Assembly (NCBI GenBank): GCA_003344405.1
Contig: NOWV01000008.1
Span: 372,001-436,000, forward strand
Reading direction: 5' to 3'
Length of the DNA: 64,000 nucleotides
DNA from: Trichoplax sp. H2
Lineage: Eukaryota; Placozoa; Uniplacotomia; Trichoplacea
The notes under the pieces are model-generated. The model was not told the origin of the DNA and did no database searches. It saw only the letters and a list, made by a program, of their open reading frames with translations. Numbering within the stretch: position 1 is the first letter of the stretch; every line of letters begins with the position of its first letter. Both the position numbers and the translations under genes were made by a program. Positions 29,001-41,263 of the stretch are shown piece by piece.

Positions 29001-30644
29001 CCGTCATGTATTCACTTATGAAGCCGTTCGTTAGCGAAGAAACGAAACAAAAAATTTTCGTCCTTGGCAGTAAGTTACATTTCTGTTACATAAAAATCAA
29101 AACATTGGAATAGAATTACATGCCTATTTGCCTAAAAATATTGCTGATAGCCATAGTTATATATATATTTATGATCTGGTGTTACTTCGAAGGTAACTGG
29201 AAACAAGTTTTACGACAATATATCGATGAAGATCAATTACCGAAAGCGTTAGGAGGAACCTGCACCGATAAAGACGGTCATCCGTATTGCAAATCGCAGG
29301 TATTGATATCTAATTATTTCAAGGAGATTTTTATTATGTTCATAGTTGATTTTCTTTCAGTTAGCTATGGAAAGGGTAAAAAAATTCTCAAATTTAGAAA
29401 GCATTATACAGTATGCAGTACGGCATTAAAATAGAAATGCTTTAGTAGAATTTGATATTTGATTAGTAACTAGGAATCACACTTTGAGCTTAAAGAATTT
29501 ACTATATAGAGTGGCGTCTTTTTATTCACATATTATTACTTCATGCTATATGAATACTCGAAGAATACTTGGATTAGCTTACCACTAAGTATATATTACT
29601 TGGATTGGTGACAGCAGTAAAAATTGCTGTAAATATTGTTAATTTAAGTACGAAGTAATTCTGTGTCGTTAAATAAATTAATATTAATTCTTATATTATT
29701 CGATATTGACGAGTAGATCTGCTTAGGAGGAGAAATACCCAAGTCTTTATACAAAACCGATTTGACGATTTGCAATGATGACTATAGTACCGCTGTGATT
29801 AACCGAGGTGCCGCGATGCAAATAAAATACGAGATTGAAGATCCTGGTACCACTATTCGGTAAGAGAAATGTATACCAATATTTAATCTTCAAGATTTTA
29901 TACTTAGGCTCTGAGTCATTTGCATACTGTACTAACTACAAGTTTTATATAACCCCTTTAATTTTGTCAAGCTGGGAGTTTAAAACTGATGGCCACGATA
30001 TCGCTTTCGGATTATATTATAAGGAAGATGAATCATTGGCGGATAGTAACATTGAAGAGATGGAAAAGCTGGTAATTTTATTTGATTTCTTTAATTTCGC
30101 GGAATGCCATGTAAAATTTTGATTACCATATATTGCATGAAAGCTTTCAGTATTTAAGATGATTTAATTAAAAAAAACGATCTCAGATTTCAGTTGAGCG
30201 TAGGGACAGTCATTTGCTTCCAGAGTATGGCAGCTTCTACTGTGATCGAACTGGAACTTGTAAGTTTATTATTATGGAGTAATACTTATTATCATCCAAT
30301 GGAATAGAATATCAGTGATTTCAAATGATATTGCGCTAGATTTGATTGCCATAACTTATAAGCGGTAATTTCTGTAATACGTATATGATATTCTATTAAT
30401 AGTACTGTATAGATGATACTATTTATATGCATTAGCGTTTCATCGATATAATTCAAAATTGCGCCAATTAATTATGACTATGTTTCATATAAGATATTGA
30501 ATTGAATGTATTTTTTTCTTAGATATCGTGAACTTTGATAATTCATATAGCTGGACTCGAAATAAGCGTCTATCATATGCAATTGATGTTTTAAAACCTG
30601 ATTTATCCAAAGATATCTGTAATTTTAATCTTATCAAGACATAG
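26025..30644 (+). CDS. SEC14L: SEC14-like lipid-binding protein (CRAL-TRIO + GOLD)
   Basis: Fifteen phase-consistent exons: 26025-26072, 26469-26538, 26639-26682, 26836-26898, 27555-27648, 28124-28218, 28413-28488, 28560-28579, 28787-28847, 28986-29069, 29193-29299, 29717-29859, 29972-30071, 30187-30259, 30523-30644; 399 residues, against about 403 for vertebrate SEC14L2. Order: CRAL-TRIO N-terminal helices (FRQNVSDIIQ, DDYFLLRWLKARKFDLAKSE), the lipid-binding CRAL-TRIO core (GLKHLWKPG, MYEENYPEFLKRVFIIN, APAIFP, VLGSNWKQVL, LPKALGGT), then a C-terminal GOLD beta-sandwich (YEIEDPGTTIRWEF, DGHDIAFGLYY, YIVNFDNSYSW). Members bind hydrophobic ligands such as phosphoinositides, tocopherol or squalene and move them between membranes. 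The initiator is the ATG at 26025; a good acceptor ends at 26010, so a non-coding 5' exon is likely. An AATAAA at 30835-30840 could serve polyadenylation. Paralog identity within SEC14L1-6 is not resolved. Confidence 0.93.
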
Positions 30645-33600
30645 ATAATCTAGTTTTACAGGCTCTGATTTATTTCTAAATCGAGATATACAACTTTACT
30701 TTCCTGCGGTATAATTGAAATTTCGCTAGTAAAGTTATACTATCTAAAAAATGTAGCTAGAACTATTTGCTGTTATCGTCGATTGCTGCTATTAGGGTAA
30801 TAGCTGAGCTTTTAAGGATAACATTGGAGGTATCAATAAAGCAATTCATTTTAGTCCCTTATATATACTTTAGGATAAATTCTAAATCTGTATTGCGCAT
30901 CTGAGCCAGAATTTGGATATATAAATCTATGTATCTTGTAAGCGTAGTCACAACATATATATATGAGTACAGTATATATAATATGAAATAGCCGAATAAT
31001 TGCATTATTAAATATCATAAATTTATAATTGTAATTGAAAGCACTGTAAGGATATATCTTATGACGATGTATGCTTGGAAAATCGCATTAAGTTATCAAT
31101 AAATTATGATTATACAAAATGAAGCTCTTAAATTTAAGTAGGAGATATAATATTAATTGATATTATTATCATTAATTGTTTTTTAAGCCCTTGTGATAAA
31201 CGCTTCCTATAACGTAAATTTCATGATAAAGTATACTTGGAACTGAACTACCTGACAGTACAGTTACTGCAGTGCTACTACATATTTACGAATAATTTGT
31301 AGGGTTGAGTTATTCATTGTGGGTGAGAATGAATATTTTAATACATTAAAATTTCAATTATGCCCATTGAGATACGGATGAGTAAGCATATGCTTGGTAT
31401 AAACATTGTTATAACAACACAAGACAGAAGGAAACCATATGCAAACTTTCATTTTACAATAGGTAATACTCGTAGAAGATATTATTAGTATTTTCAAAGT
31501 GATAATTATAAGTATCCGATATGTGCTGTATAGGAGGCGATTGATTACATCATTTTGTTATCTACAGTTACAAAAGGTCAGCTCAAATACCACAAACTAA
31601 AGGAATTCACTAGAATTATGGATAGGAATAACGAAGGAATAAATCGCATTAGATATAGCAATACAGAAGTTGTCATCATGTCCAACGTTAAAATTACTAT
31701 TCACTGAGTTCATTCGTTGCTCTTTTCAGGACACGACAATGCTTTATCTGTCTTGGATTACAGTAGAAATATCACATATTACCATACAGGATAAGGATAC
31801 AGTTGAAAATATTGTACTGTGTATTAAAGAGCGTTGATGTTAGAGGGAATGTCAATTGATGGGAATGCCAAACTAATTAGAATACGTGTTTGATAGAGTG
31901 ATAGTTCCTTGAGCCAAATCATTAACGTAGTCTTCCATCATATACATTGTACGTACAATGGACAGCTTACACTTATCCATAGCGACTGATAAATTATCCC
32001 TTATATACAGTATTGACGATATAATTCATCGCACTGAATGAAGAGACATTTGCACTTGTATTTCTGCAATGATACAGCCATGGATGACTAGATGAATGGT
32101 CTATCTGGTAGTCCATGATACAGCACATATTGTACGTATGTGTTTAGTTCAATCTCAGCTTGGGTTTCTTTTATCTCCATGGAATTGCATCGAGTTGCCC
32201 TCTCGTCGTTGATTAAACTTGATTCACAGTAATCTGTCTGCCTTTAAAAGTTAAACCCTTTTCTACGAAAGTGGCTATACGAACTTGAAAGAGTGCTTTT
32301 TTAAGGCATCATGCAGTGCATTCTCGTCGGACAAGACATGTAGTCTAAGCAGTTATTTACATTTCCGATGGTCCGACACGGTTGCACACTGAAGGACTTT
32401 ATAATATGCAGTATCGAGCTGCTTAAAGCTAATTTATAAGCTTTAACCAGCCTGTGTTGAACTAGCTATAACAGAATTTTCAGTAACAACACTGGTACAC
32501 TCGTGTTTCAATTGCATCCATTTGTAGGTACAGTATTTTTTGCAATAGAGTGAATTAGTTAGAACTGTACCATAGTTTGGTCCCTAATGTGCCAGACCTC
32601 TATATTGGTCTCTCGCTCTTTCTCCCTTTTTAGCGTCTCTACTGCACAGTAGGCCACCACAGGTTGCAAAAATCTTCAACTAGACATTACTGAAACTATG
32701 ACTGAAGAAATATCTCAATATCTGCTCTAGTCTCTCTCTACTCAACGTGATGCCTAAGTTTTATACCGTTGGATGAGCTCAATCATAATTAAACTTCAAT
32801 ATTGTAGTATGTTCAGTAGAAATGTTAACCAAAACAAGAGAACATATACAGCTGCTTGGCAGATATTGACAATTTTCCAAGCTGTCGCCACCCATCAATT
32901 TCGTCTATTCCATGGACTTCTAGAGCTATTTCAGTGCTACTGTAGCCATATTTGGTTTCCTCGCTGACACCACCCATCAATTTCGTCCCACAGTACAGTA
33001 TTAAATGCCCCGTTGACAATTTTCCAAGCCGTCGCCACCCATCAATTTCATGGACTTCCAGAGCTATTTTAGTGCTACTGTAGCCATATTTGATTTCCAC
33101 GCTGACACCTCCCTAACACCACCTACAGTATGAATTTCGTCCCACAGTACAGTACTAAATGTCCCTGAGTTGTACTGTACACTGTAGTCTGGTTCCGGTC
33201 CTCGGACCTTAGACCGGGTCCGGACTATGAAGATCAGACGGTGGAGTATCGCACAGCACCTATTTTTCCATACTGTAGACATAAAAACAAAGTTGTTATT
33301 TTTGACCTCTATGCATTTTCCAGTCCAAGAGTACAATACATTGTACTGTAAGCTACAGTACCATGATTGCTCATTACAATGCAAACTCCAAGCATGTACT
33401 GTATGATTATGTAAATAAAAGAGAAACAGCACAACAATAATCGCAAGATTGGCTCGCCAACTTAGTGCTACGTAGCTCAAGATTGGTAAGAAAAATCGCC
33501 AAGGAGATTTATCAAGAGCAAGTACTGAATATTTGATAGGTGGGTAATGTAGCCTTTTGGCAGTCTTTTTGCTCTAATTGGATTGAATTAATCTTAGTGA

Positions 33601-33688
33601 TATAATAGAGTATCGATGTTGGCTGGAAATGTTGTAGTGAGTGGTAGTAATGCGCGTATGTTCAACTTTATTTTGTAGCTCAACGATT
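30645..33688. other. Intergenic with a local tandem duplication
   Basis: Spacer between SEC14L and the first GST gene. It holds the 32867-33166 duplication (listed separately) and several GTACAGTAC palindromes (e.g. around 31935-31960, 33165-33185 and 33338-33362). The 138-codon minus frame at 33064-33480 runs through the duplication and palindromes, reads as repetitive Ser/Tyr/Val-rich sequence and matches nothing I know. No exon is supported. Confidence 0.5.
32867..33166. repeat. Tandem duplication of about 147 bases
   Basis: Copy 1 (about 32867-33012) and copy 2 (about 33014-33166) share GACAATTTTCCAAGC, CGCCACCCATCAATTTC, AGTGCTACTGTAGCCATATT and CGTCCCACAGTACAGTA in the same order. Copy 2 lacks a short CGTCTATTC segment and carries a small insertion (CCTAACACCACCTACAG). 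Similarity is high, so the duplication is fairly recent. Confidence 0.85.
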
Positions 33689-35718
33689 ATGGGTAAAATT
33701 AATCTTCATGCCAATCGATTTTCTCAGCCAGCACGCTCTGTCGAACTATTTCTAAAGGTTAATAATATTCCGTATGAGTTTCATCCAATTAATGTTCCTA
33801 AAGGTAAGCGGTGACTACTGACTAGTCATATAAGATTGTTACAGTATTGGATTGAAATAGTAGCTTACTGGTGTTTGCTAACTAAAATTAAAGTGCATCT
33901 CAGATCATCGCTCATATTTCTGCACTTGGCATATTGCTTTACAAAGTTCGTTTACTTCATTCCAATTGCACCATATCGTATTATATGTTTCTTTATTCCA
34001 TCATGATTTCCATGAAATGGTATCTCATTTCATGCGGTTTCTATGATCGTACTGCTTCTTCCAAAATGCGTACATGCTACTGCCACGAGACTGTTCTAGT
34101 GGAGAAAATCATGAATACAAGATATAATAGTAATCAAACCGCTGAATTGATCATCGAATGCACTTGATCCGACCATTTCTTTGGAGTCAAGGCTGACATA
34201 AAGACAAAAAATGTGCATGTGCGGTACCTCTCGACTTTCTTCTAAGGCTATTGTGCAGCTCGGTACCGTCGAAATAGAACCGTATTAAAAATAGGCATTT
34301 TATCACTTACCGATGATTATATTATTAACTTACGGTCAACAATTTACTCAGTCATGAATTGGCGGAGAGAAATATTTTATTTTGTTTGATATTTACTTGT
34401 TTATTTTATGGTATTTACCTATTTGGTAAATAAGTACTGTTCTGTGCTTTTAGATATAAATGAAACGACTGAAATCATAAAAAACGATATCTATGATTCA
34501 TTAATTATTAGCAGCAATAAAGTGTGTAATGGGCGTAATAACACATGTTACAGACCCGTATATGCACATACAATATATTTGATTGGCCATTTGGTAAGAA
34601 GGATGATTTCTAGGTTCCACCAAGGCATTTAACAAATTTCCTTCTCGTTAATGTATCTCTAGGTGATAATCGCACTGAATCGTTCCTAAAAATTAACCCA
34701 ACAGGAACTGTACCAGCTTTAGTGGACGATGAATTCTCTTTATTTGAAAGGTATACTTTAATGATTATTTTGTGGAATATCTACCTACTGAATCAAAGTG
34801 CAATAGTACATGCTATTGTTTTAATTCTCACATCAGTTACTTGCTCATGGTTTGCTTAAAAAGATCACTAAATCTTAATGCCAGTTTAAGGAAGTATGAT
34901 CTGCTTAACGCATTCTGTTTACCTTACCTATGCAGCGTAGCCATGATTCAATATTTGGCTAAAAAATATTCGACTCCTGATCATTGGTACCCAAAGGAGA
35001 TCCGTGCCAGAGCTCGAATTAATGAGTATCTCGCTTGGCATCATTTTAACACTAGGACAAACGGAGCTACTGGATATTTCATTGCTTTGGTAAGCTCTTC
35101 ATTACTGTACAGTACTTATAGCATACGCGTACACGTACAGTATGACGCTAGTTACGAATATGCAGATTTAAGGCTGTTTAGATCTTACAGTATCATACCT
35201 CTGGTAATGTAAATACGAAATCAAAATAATTAGGATACATGTCGATTGCCTTGATTAAGCTATCGATGAAAATCCTAACCCAGGATAGTAATATACTATA
35301 CTGTTACTGTACAGTACAGTTCCATACTGTGGACATTAGATATACTTTATACGTAATTCATGTTGCAAATTCTTTACCTTTACGTAATTTTTTCCATTAC
35401 ATTACCCTATAGTTTATAAAACCACGTTATCTTAAAATCGAAGTAAGTGATGAAGAAGTACAAGAGGCTAAGGAAAAGTTTGAAAAGATGTTGGATGCAT
35501 TTGAGAGTTACTACCTGAAGGGTACAGAATTTATCAGTTCAAATACAATGTCGATTGCCGATATTATGGCACTTAATGAACTTACTCAGCTAGTTGCAAT
35601 TGGAATCGAACCTGGTAAAGATAGGCCAAAAATTGCCGATTGGTATGAAAGATGCAAGCAGGCTTTGCAACCCCATTTCGATGATGTGCACACTGACATA
35701 TTCAGCTTAAGAAAATAA
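33689..35718 (+). CDS. Theta-class glutathione S-transferase, copy 1
   Basis: Four exons, 33689-33803, 34663-34750, 34936-35089 and 35413-35718, with intron phases 1, 2 and 0; 220 residues. The N-terminal thioredoxin-fold domain has the theta-class catalytic serine in FSQPARS (Ser12), the cis-proline loop as GTVPALVDD, and the glutathione-binding Glu-Ser pair (FES) at the exon 2/3 junction. The C-terminal all-alpha domain includes RARINEYLAWHH and TMSIADIMALNE. The enzyme conjugates glutathione to small electrophiles in the cytosol. Compared with its two neighbours it has Ala where they have Cys after the SQP/SPP motif, a more diverged segment at the start of exon 4 (FIKPRYLKIEV), and a short C-terminus ending in SLRK. 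It is the most diverged of the three, so the duplication giving copies 2 and 3 was probably later. Confidence 0.92.
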
Positions 35719-36605
35719 TTCTTGGTCTGATCAATTATACAAGTTGTTAATAGATTGACTTTTAGGTATTTCTACTTCGCTCTGCAACTCCTATTCTCGA
35801 GATGTAATATCTCTTATTAATTACTTACTACTGTTATTCCACACATAAATTCAATATATTTTAGTTTAGTTCCTATCATCTTGCACTCATTACATTGGGA
35901 CGAAAGGATTAGTGCCTTTATTGATTGTTTATTCTTCATATGGATAGGTAAAATGCGGCATCGGATTTAGCGTGGGGTACGGATATAACTCGGAACGCAG
36001 TTATGCGCAAGCTTGTTAGATTTAGTATTTCTTAACGTCTTTAGAGCTACACACAGTAATTATCTACAAGAATACCTTAACTGGTAATAATTTGGCTTGC
36101 GTATACGCATCAGCAAGTAGCTGCTGTACCACCGTTCGAGAGCATTCGAAGATGTTGATATAGTTTTCACAGGTTTAACGATATAATGACATTTTTTAAT
36201 ATAAAGCCCATATACTGAATACGCATAGGTTAAATCTTTAATAAACGATTTATTTCTATTAATTCATTTCTCTCGTGAAGCATACAAAGTGATAGATTAG
36301 CAATTACTGAACGCATAGCTAAGCGGTACATTATACAGTATATATATGATGATGAAATGAAGCGCTGAGTGTCTATCGTGGTAGAAGAGTCACAGTCACA
36401 TCGACTAACACATACTACAATAATACGAATTAAAACACATTTATAACCAGGTTATACAAAACTAGAGGCACATTTACTTCTTGTTATCGAATTACAGTGA
36501 GTCCGCAAAGAACGGACAATACATGCATGATAACTACAGAGCCAAAGTGATATCGTGTGTCCATTGCACTGTACTCTGTATCGCCCGAATGGTGAGTAAC
36601 GTCGT
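35719..36605. other. Spacer between convergent GST copies 1 and 2
   Basis: About 0.9 kb containing the 3' flanks of two convergent genes. No exon, and no repeat beyond isolated TACAGTA motifs (around 36333). Short open frames at 36452-36765 are shadows of the GST copy 2 last exon and its 3' flank. Confidence 0.55.
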
Positions 36606-38758
36606 CTACTCGAATTCTTCCTTGATTTGTAGTGGTTTAAATATTTGGTCCAAAACTTGGTGGGCAGACTCGAAAGTAGCCCCCAGACTAGCAACGACTC
36701 GTTCTTTCCAGGCTTTCACTTTTGGTCTGTGCTTACCGATGTCAATGCCAATATATTCAATCTGACTAAATTCAGATATTGATACAACGTCGGCGATGGA
36801 GATTTCATTGCCACCGATGAAGTCAGAATCTTTAAGGAAGTACTTTTCAAACAAGTCTAGTGCTGCTGTTAATTTTGTTTTTCTCTCACTGATAAGTCCT
36901 TCATTTCTTGGTTCATTTCTTAAACTGGTCGTTACAGCCTATTACGAAGAACGGAAGAACAGATTAACTTTGTAATTATCCAAGATATAGTTTATCTAAA
37001 TGCTTCGTGCAGTACTGTATATTCTATACCACAATGGGAAATGATAAGATTATTAAGATAGGGGCAGAGTCCATTTACGCTAAGTAATTGCATCAACGCA
37101 TCTATTGCTTAATGTCTCGATTGATTTTAGCGGATGCATGATTAACATGGTTAGCGTATCAATATAGATGATGTTGTTGGGAGAGCGATTTTACGGGGAG
37201 CAAAAGTGGCTCTTGTGTGGAGACTACTGTGTATGCATGCTGTTTAGAACTCTTTTTATAAGTAAAAATTTGCTCCATCCGTGGCTTATGTATATATTAA
37301 TGTACAGTATAATGCACAGTACATCTCTGTACAGTCAAATAGTATGTTACTAAATTGATAATGGATCTTCATGGTTATTGCGGTATTTTGATATACAACG
37401 TTTGATTTACAATAGCATAATATTTACCACAAAGTAAAATAGTATTCCTGTTGCTTGTCGGCAGTTGTCATGCCACGACAGGTACTCGTCGATTTTAGCT
37501 CTTCGTTTTATATCAGTAGGATACCAGTGATTTGGAGTCTCATACTTTTGAGCCAGGAATTGAATCATTGCGATACTGTAAAATAGTAACCGTAGCTTTA
37601 TCGATAATTATATATATAAGAAGTGTTTCTTCATACATAACAGAAAGTTGAGATTGATTACGACCGTATGACGTGTGTGATATAAGTAAGTCGTAAGAGC
37701 GAAGCCAGCGGAGAGCAATACATAATCTGGTATTAATTTAAACTAGAACATCAATTGAGTAGACAATAAATATTCGCCGCAAAATTTCTTGGACGTGGAA
37801 ATTAACTTTACGAATGTTATTTTTGGTTGATAAAAGAAGTGGTACAGTAGTACTAAGAACTTGATCAAATGTAATATAAAGAAACTGAGCTACTATTTTG
37901 TTACATGTAAATTATGATGCAGTCCTACCAACCTTTCGGAAAGGAAAAAGTCTCCATCTTTCAATGCGGGAACTTTTTGATGCGGATTGATTTTACGGTA
38001 TTCTTCAGATTTTTGCTCACCTGTAATGTTAGGGAAATTTTAATTTTGAATTATTATCTTCAAAATAGAAATCCTTCAGTTACTTTATTGACTTATTTTA
38101 CTTTTGCTCTTGTTAACTAGAATGATTTTAATTTCATTTTTAATATACACGAGGGTAAGTGCAACTCCGGTACAATATTACAAATACAAGCAGGAGTTGA
38201 TTTAATTAGCAGTATCTGGAGAAACTTGACTTCAGCTAGAGGAATGAAGTACGTGCGGAGATCGTAGGTCTATAATTCTTCGTAACCTAAGACAGTGGTG
38301 TGGTGCAAAATGGATGCATACTATAATTCATATGCCTATGGCTAATCTGCTGTCTACCAGTAACTATTACTTGAAAAGCCATGGTAAGGTTTGATGAACG
38401 CTTTAGTATACTGTACTACAGCATGTAATAGTAAGAAGATCACGGAATGTCAAGCAAGCTATTAAATAAGCTTCAGTTTTTACGCTACGAAATTATTCTT
38501 CATAACAAGTTATCATGAGCTAAGGGTTGGAAATGCAAGAATAATACATTTACCTGGGGGGAATCTTGACTCGTCTACAAATACGTATGCCGTTGCAAGA
38601 AACAATCTACGCTATACAGTATCGCTTTAATTTAGTCTAGTACCTGTGATGAGATCGATTTTATGGTATTCAAATGGGATTTCGTTAGCAGTCATAAACA
38701 TATAGACCGCACGGCATGGAGGTGAGACAAGGTGAGAGTAGAAATCGATTTTCGACAT
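36606..38758 (-). CDS. Theta-class glutathione S-transferase, copy 2
   Basis: Four exons on the minus strand, 38758-38644, 38020-37933, 37575-37428 and 36938-36606, intron phases 1, 2, 0; 227 residues. Catalytic serine candidate in LVSPPCRAV (Ser12), cis-proline in QKVPALKDGD, Glu-Ser pair in FLSES (Ser68) for the glutathione gamma-glutamyl group, then a helical domain with RRAKIDEYLSWHD and NEISIADVVSISE. Exon lengths 1 and 2 (115 and 88) equal those of the other two copies. It is closest to copy 3: both carry a PRNE motif early in exon 4 and a C-terminal extension ending in FE. It sits in inverted orientation between copies 1 and 3, so the cluster arose by duplication with an inversion. Confidence 0.92.
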
Positions 38759-40078
38759 TTTCCTATTTCAAGCAGTCAGCGTGAGTGGTGAAAATAGAAA
38801 GGCAAGAAGGTAAAGGAACTGATCGCGTAGTGGCAGTCTCGTTTTACTGCAACCATGGTACAGTATAGTGTGTCCATATGCACAGACCAACAGACATACA
38901 GACGGTAATCTCTGTTCCTATTTTTGGACTGTACAGTACTGTACACTGTACTGTACAGTGTATAGTACTTTACTTACCTCTACATGTACTGTACAGTATG
39001 TTGCGTTGGTACGGCCAAGTTCTGCAAATGGTCGATGGGCTAATGACTCTGCTGGATAAAACTTCACGATCATGACAATATTTATTTGTTATTATTATTA
39101 TTATTAGCCTGAAGTTTACTACTGTATACCTGCAGCGAAAGCTCACAGGAATAACTACTGTAGATGAGCCGGAAATATTGTGTAAAAAGCATAGTTCCAG
39201 TTGGTGTGGTGGACTCTTGCAAATTCATGAAATCAATTATTTATTTATTTGTAGAAATTTTTATTGTCAATAAATTAATTATCAATTGTTGATCCTTAAT
39301 AAATCTGCTGCGTCATGATGTTGAAAAGAAATTTTAGGCTCCTGATTAAATAATTACAGATCATAATCAAATAAGCCTTAGTCCTTGTTGCTGTTGTTCA
39401 TAACCGACAGTATATGCTAACGCAAAGTGCTATAAGCGGAGTAGAGCAGATCATAATAATAAATAATAATAACAACTTGTTAATAACTGACTGTACAGGT
39501 ATAATTTGTATAAGATGCAAAGACACCTCCTTCATAATGAAGCTAGAGCATAGTTACTGTAAATGGCATCCAGTAATTTCACAATTAATGAATTATCATG
39601 ATTTGCATAGAAACGCCAGTAGTGGCACGAATGCTACCATAAAGTTGTATCAACTTTCTGCTTAACTGCCATTTTATTTCATATGTTGCTGTATTTGAAG
39701 AATTGAAGGTTCGATTCAAATCATCAGTTATCGCACCTTTCCAACGAATGTCTTACTAGACTCACGGGCTGCATTCGGCACAGTGCTATACGTAAAATTC
39801 GTCGGCACGGTTACTTTTCTACCCTTTTTTTTTTAAAGACTGTTTTAATAAATTATGTAGTGTACTGTGTGTACAAAAGAATTTTAAAGTATACTTTAGT
39901 ATGTTTTATTTATTGTTTACGGGACATTGACATTTTAATTAGAGTGCTTAATAGGAGAGAAACATCCTAGTACTGTACTGTACTGTATGACCGTATTTTC
40001 GTGCAGTTTGATAGGTTTAGCCGTTTAGTCTACCTGATTTTACATTGGTTGCATCCGCCCAAAGAGAAGCAAGTCAAA
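38759..40078. other. Divergent spacer between GST copies 2 and 3
   Basis: About 1.3 kb shared upstream region of two divergent GST genes. It holds a dense palindrome patch at 38928-38998 (repeated GTACAGTACTGTACAC), a short ATT run near 39092-39106 and AT-rich sequence. No exon recognised. Promoters of both genes must lie here but no known motif stands out. Confidence 0.5.
38928..38998. repeat. GTACAGTAC palindrome cluster
   Basis: Overlapping self-complementary units (ACTGTACAGTACTGTACACTGTACTGTACAGTGT, in pieces) fill about 70 bases upstream of GST copy 2. Any such run can fold on itself. Confidence 0.75.
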
Positions 40079-41263
40079 ATGTCCAGCGTTGATTTTTATG
40101 CTCATCTTGCATCACAGCCATGTCGTGCTGTACAAATCTTCATGAAAGCCAACAATATCCCTTTCAACTATCACTTTATCGATTTACCGAAAGGTACAGA
40201 TACGTTTATGCTTCGTAGATTAAAGTTTTCAAATGCAAGCTAAGTCTCGTCAATCAATATGCCGTGCATTGCACTTCCTACGATCTGAATGGATAAGCAT
40301 ATTAGGATACTGTCAATAATATACTGTATATCTGTGTAGGGGAACAGTCGACAGAAGCCTTTTTGAAGATTAATCCTTTTGGGAAAGTTCCAGCCATTAA
40401 GGATGGAGATTTTTGTCTTGCTGAAGGGTAATAACTAAAAGATACAGTGCAGCATGTATAATGTACAGTACAGAATAAATGTTATACGTATAGGAATTGG
40501 AGCTTTTCACTAATCTGCGATATGTACCAAGTGCACTAACAGTAGCCATCATAGTTTTAAGATCACATGGAAGAATTGTTAACATTTGCCATTACGCTTG
40601 TGCCTTTTTCATTCGGTTGATACCCTTGGTCTTAATACTTGCTGATCTATACGCGTATAATTATTTAGTATAGCTATTGTTCAGTATTTGGCTGCCAAAT
40701 ATTCCACGCCTGAACACTGGTATCCTAAGGATACTGCAACTAGAGCAAGAGTTAACGAGTATCTATGTTGGCATCATAGCAACACTAGAGGTGGTGCTGG
40801 CGGAGTATTTTATAATGTGGTGAGTGCTAATTTTTATTGATTGAATAAAATTTAGGATGGATTAATCAACTATAGGACTCTATAAAACTGCGAGATAGCC
40901 GTCTAATTATGAAATAATATCGATTAGGCGATAATAGCAAAGGTGAGGCAACAACCCAGGAATGAAGCTGCCATAAAGGAAGCCAAAGAAAAATTAACCT
41001 CAGCTCTCAATATGTTCGAGAATTACTTCGTTAAGGATCGTTCATACATTGGGGGTTCTGAAATTTGTATTGGTGATATATTTGCAGCTTGTGAATTCAG
41101 TCAGTTAGATCACCTCGGTATTGATATTGGCAAGAAAAGACCCAACGTGAAGGCATGGAGAGAGCGAGTTATTGCAAAGTTGGGAGCACATTACCAAGAA
41201 GCCCATGAGACTATAGATAATTTTGCTAAACACTTCAACTTCACTACAGAACCATTTGAGTAA
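40079..41263 (+). CDS. Theta-class glutathione S-transferase, copy 3 (Ser68 replaced by Gly)
   Basis: Four exons, 40079-40193, 40340-40427, 40669-40819 and 40928-41263, phases 1, 2, 0; 229 residues. The start at 40079 (MSSVDFYAHLASQPCRAV) matches the paralogs; an upstream in-frame ATG at 40001 would add 26 residues that the other copies lack. Catalytic serine Ser12, cis-proline in GKVPAIKDGD, helical domain with TRARVNEYLCWHH and SEICIGDIFAACE. The exon 2/3 codon reads GG|T, so the conserved glutathione-contacting Glu-Ser becomes Glu-Gly (residue 68). The exon 4 acceptor at 40927 was preferred over 40942 because it keeps the length equal to copy 2. An AATAAA lies at 41481-41486. The gene is otherwise intact, so glutathione affinity or substrate may have shifted. 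Confidence 0.9.

Noticed and set aside
33064-33480. 138-codon minus-strand open frame
   Set aside because: Runs through a tandem duplication and GTAC palindromes; starts with no recognisable domain and has no partner exons.
40001-40078. Upstream ATG extending GST copy 3 by 26 residues
   Set aside because: The other two copies start at the position equal to 40079 and the extension lies over non-coding-like AT-rich sequence with a GTAC palindrome just before it.
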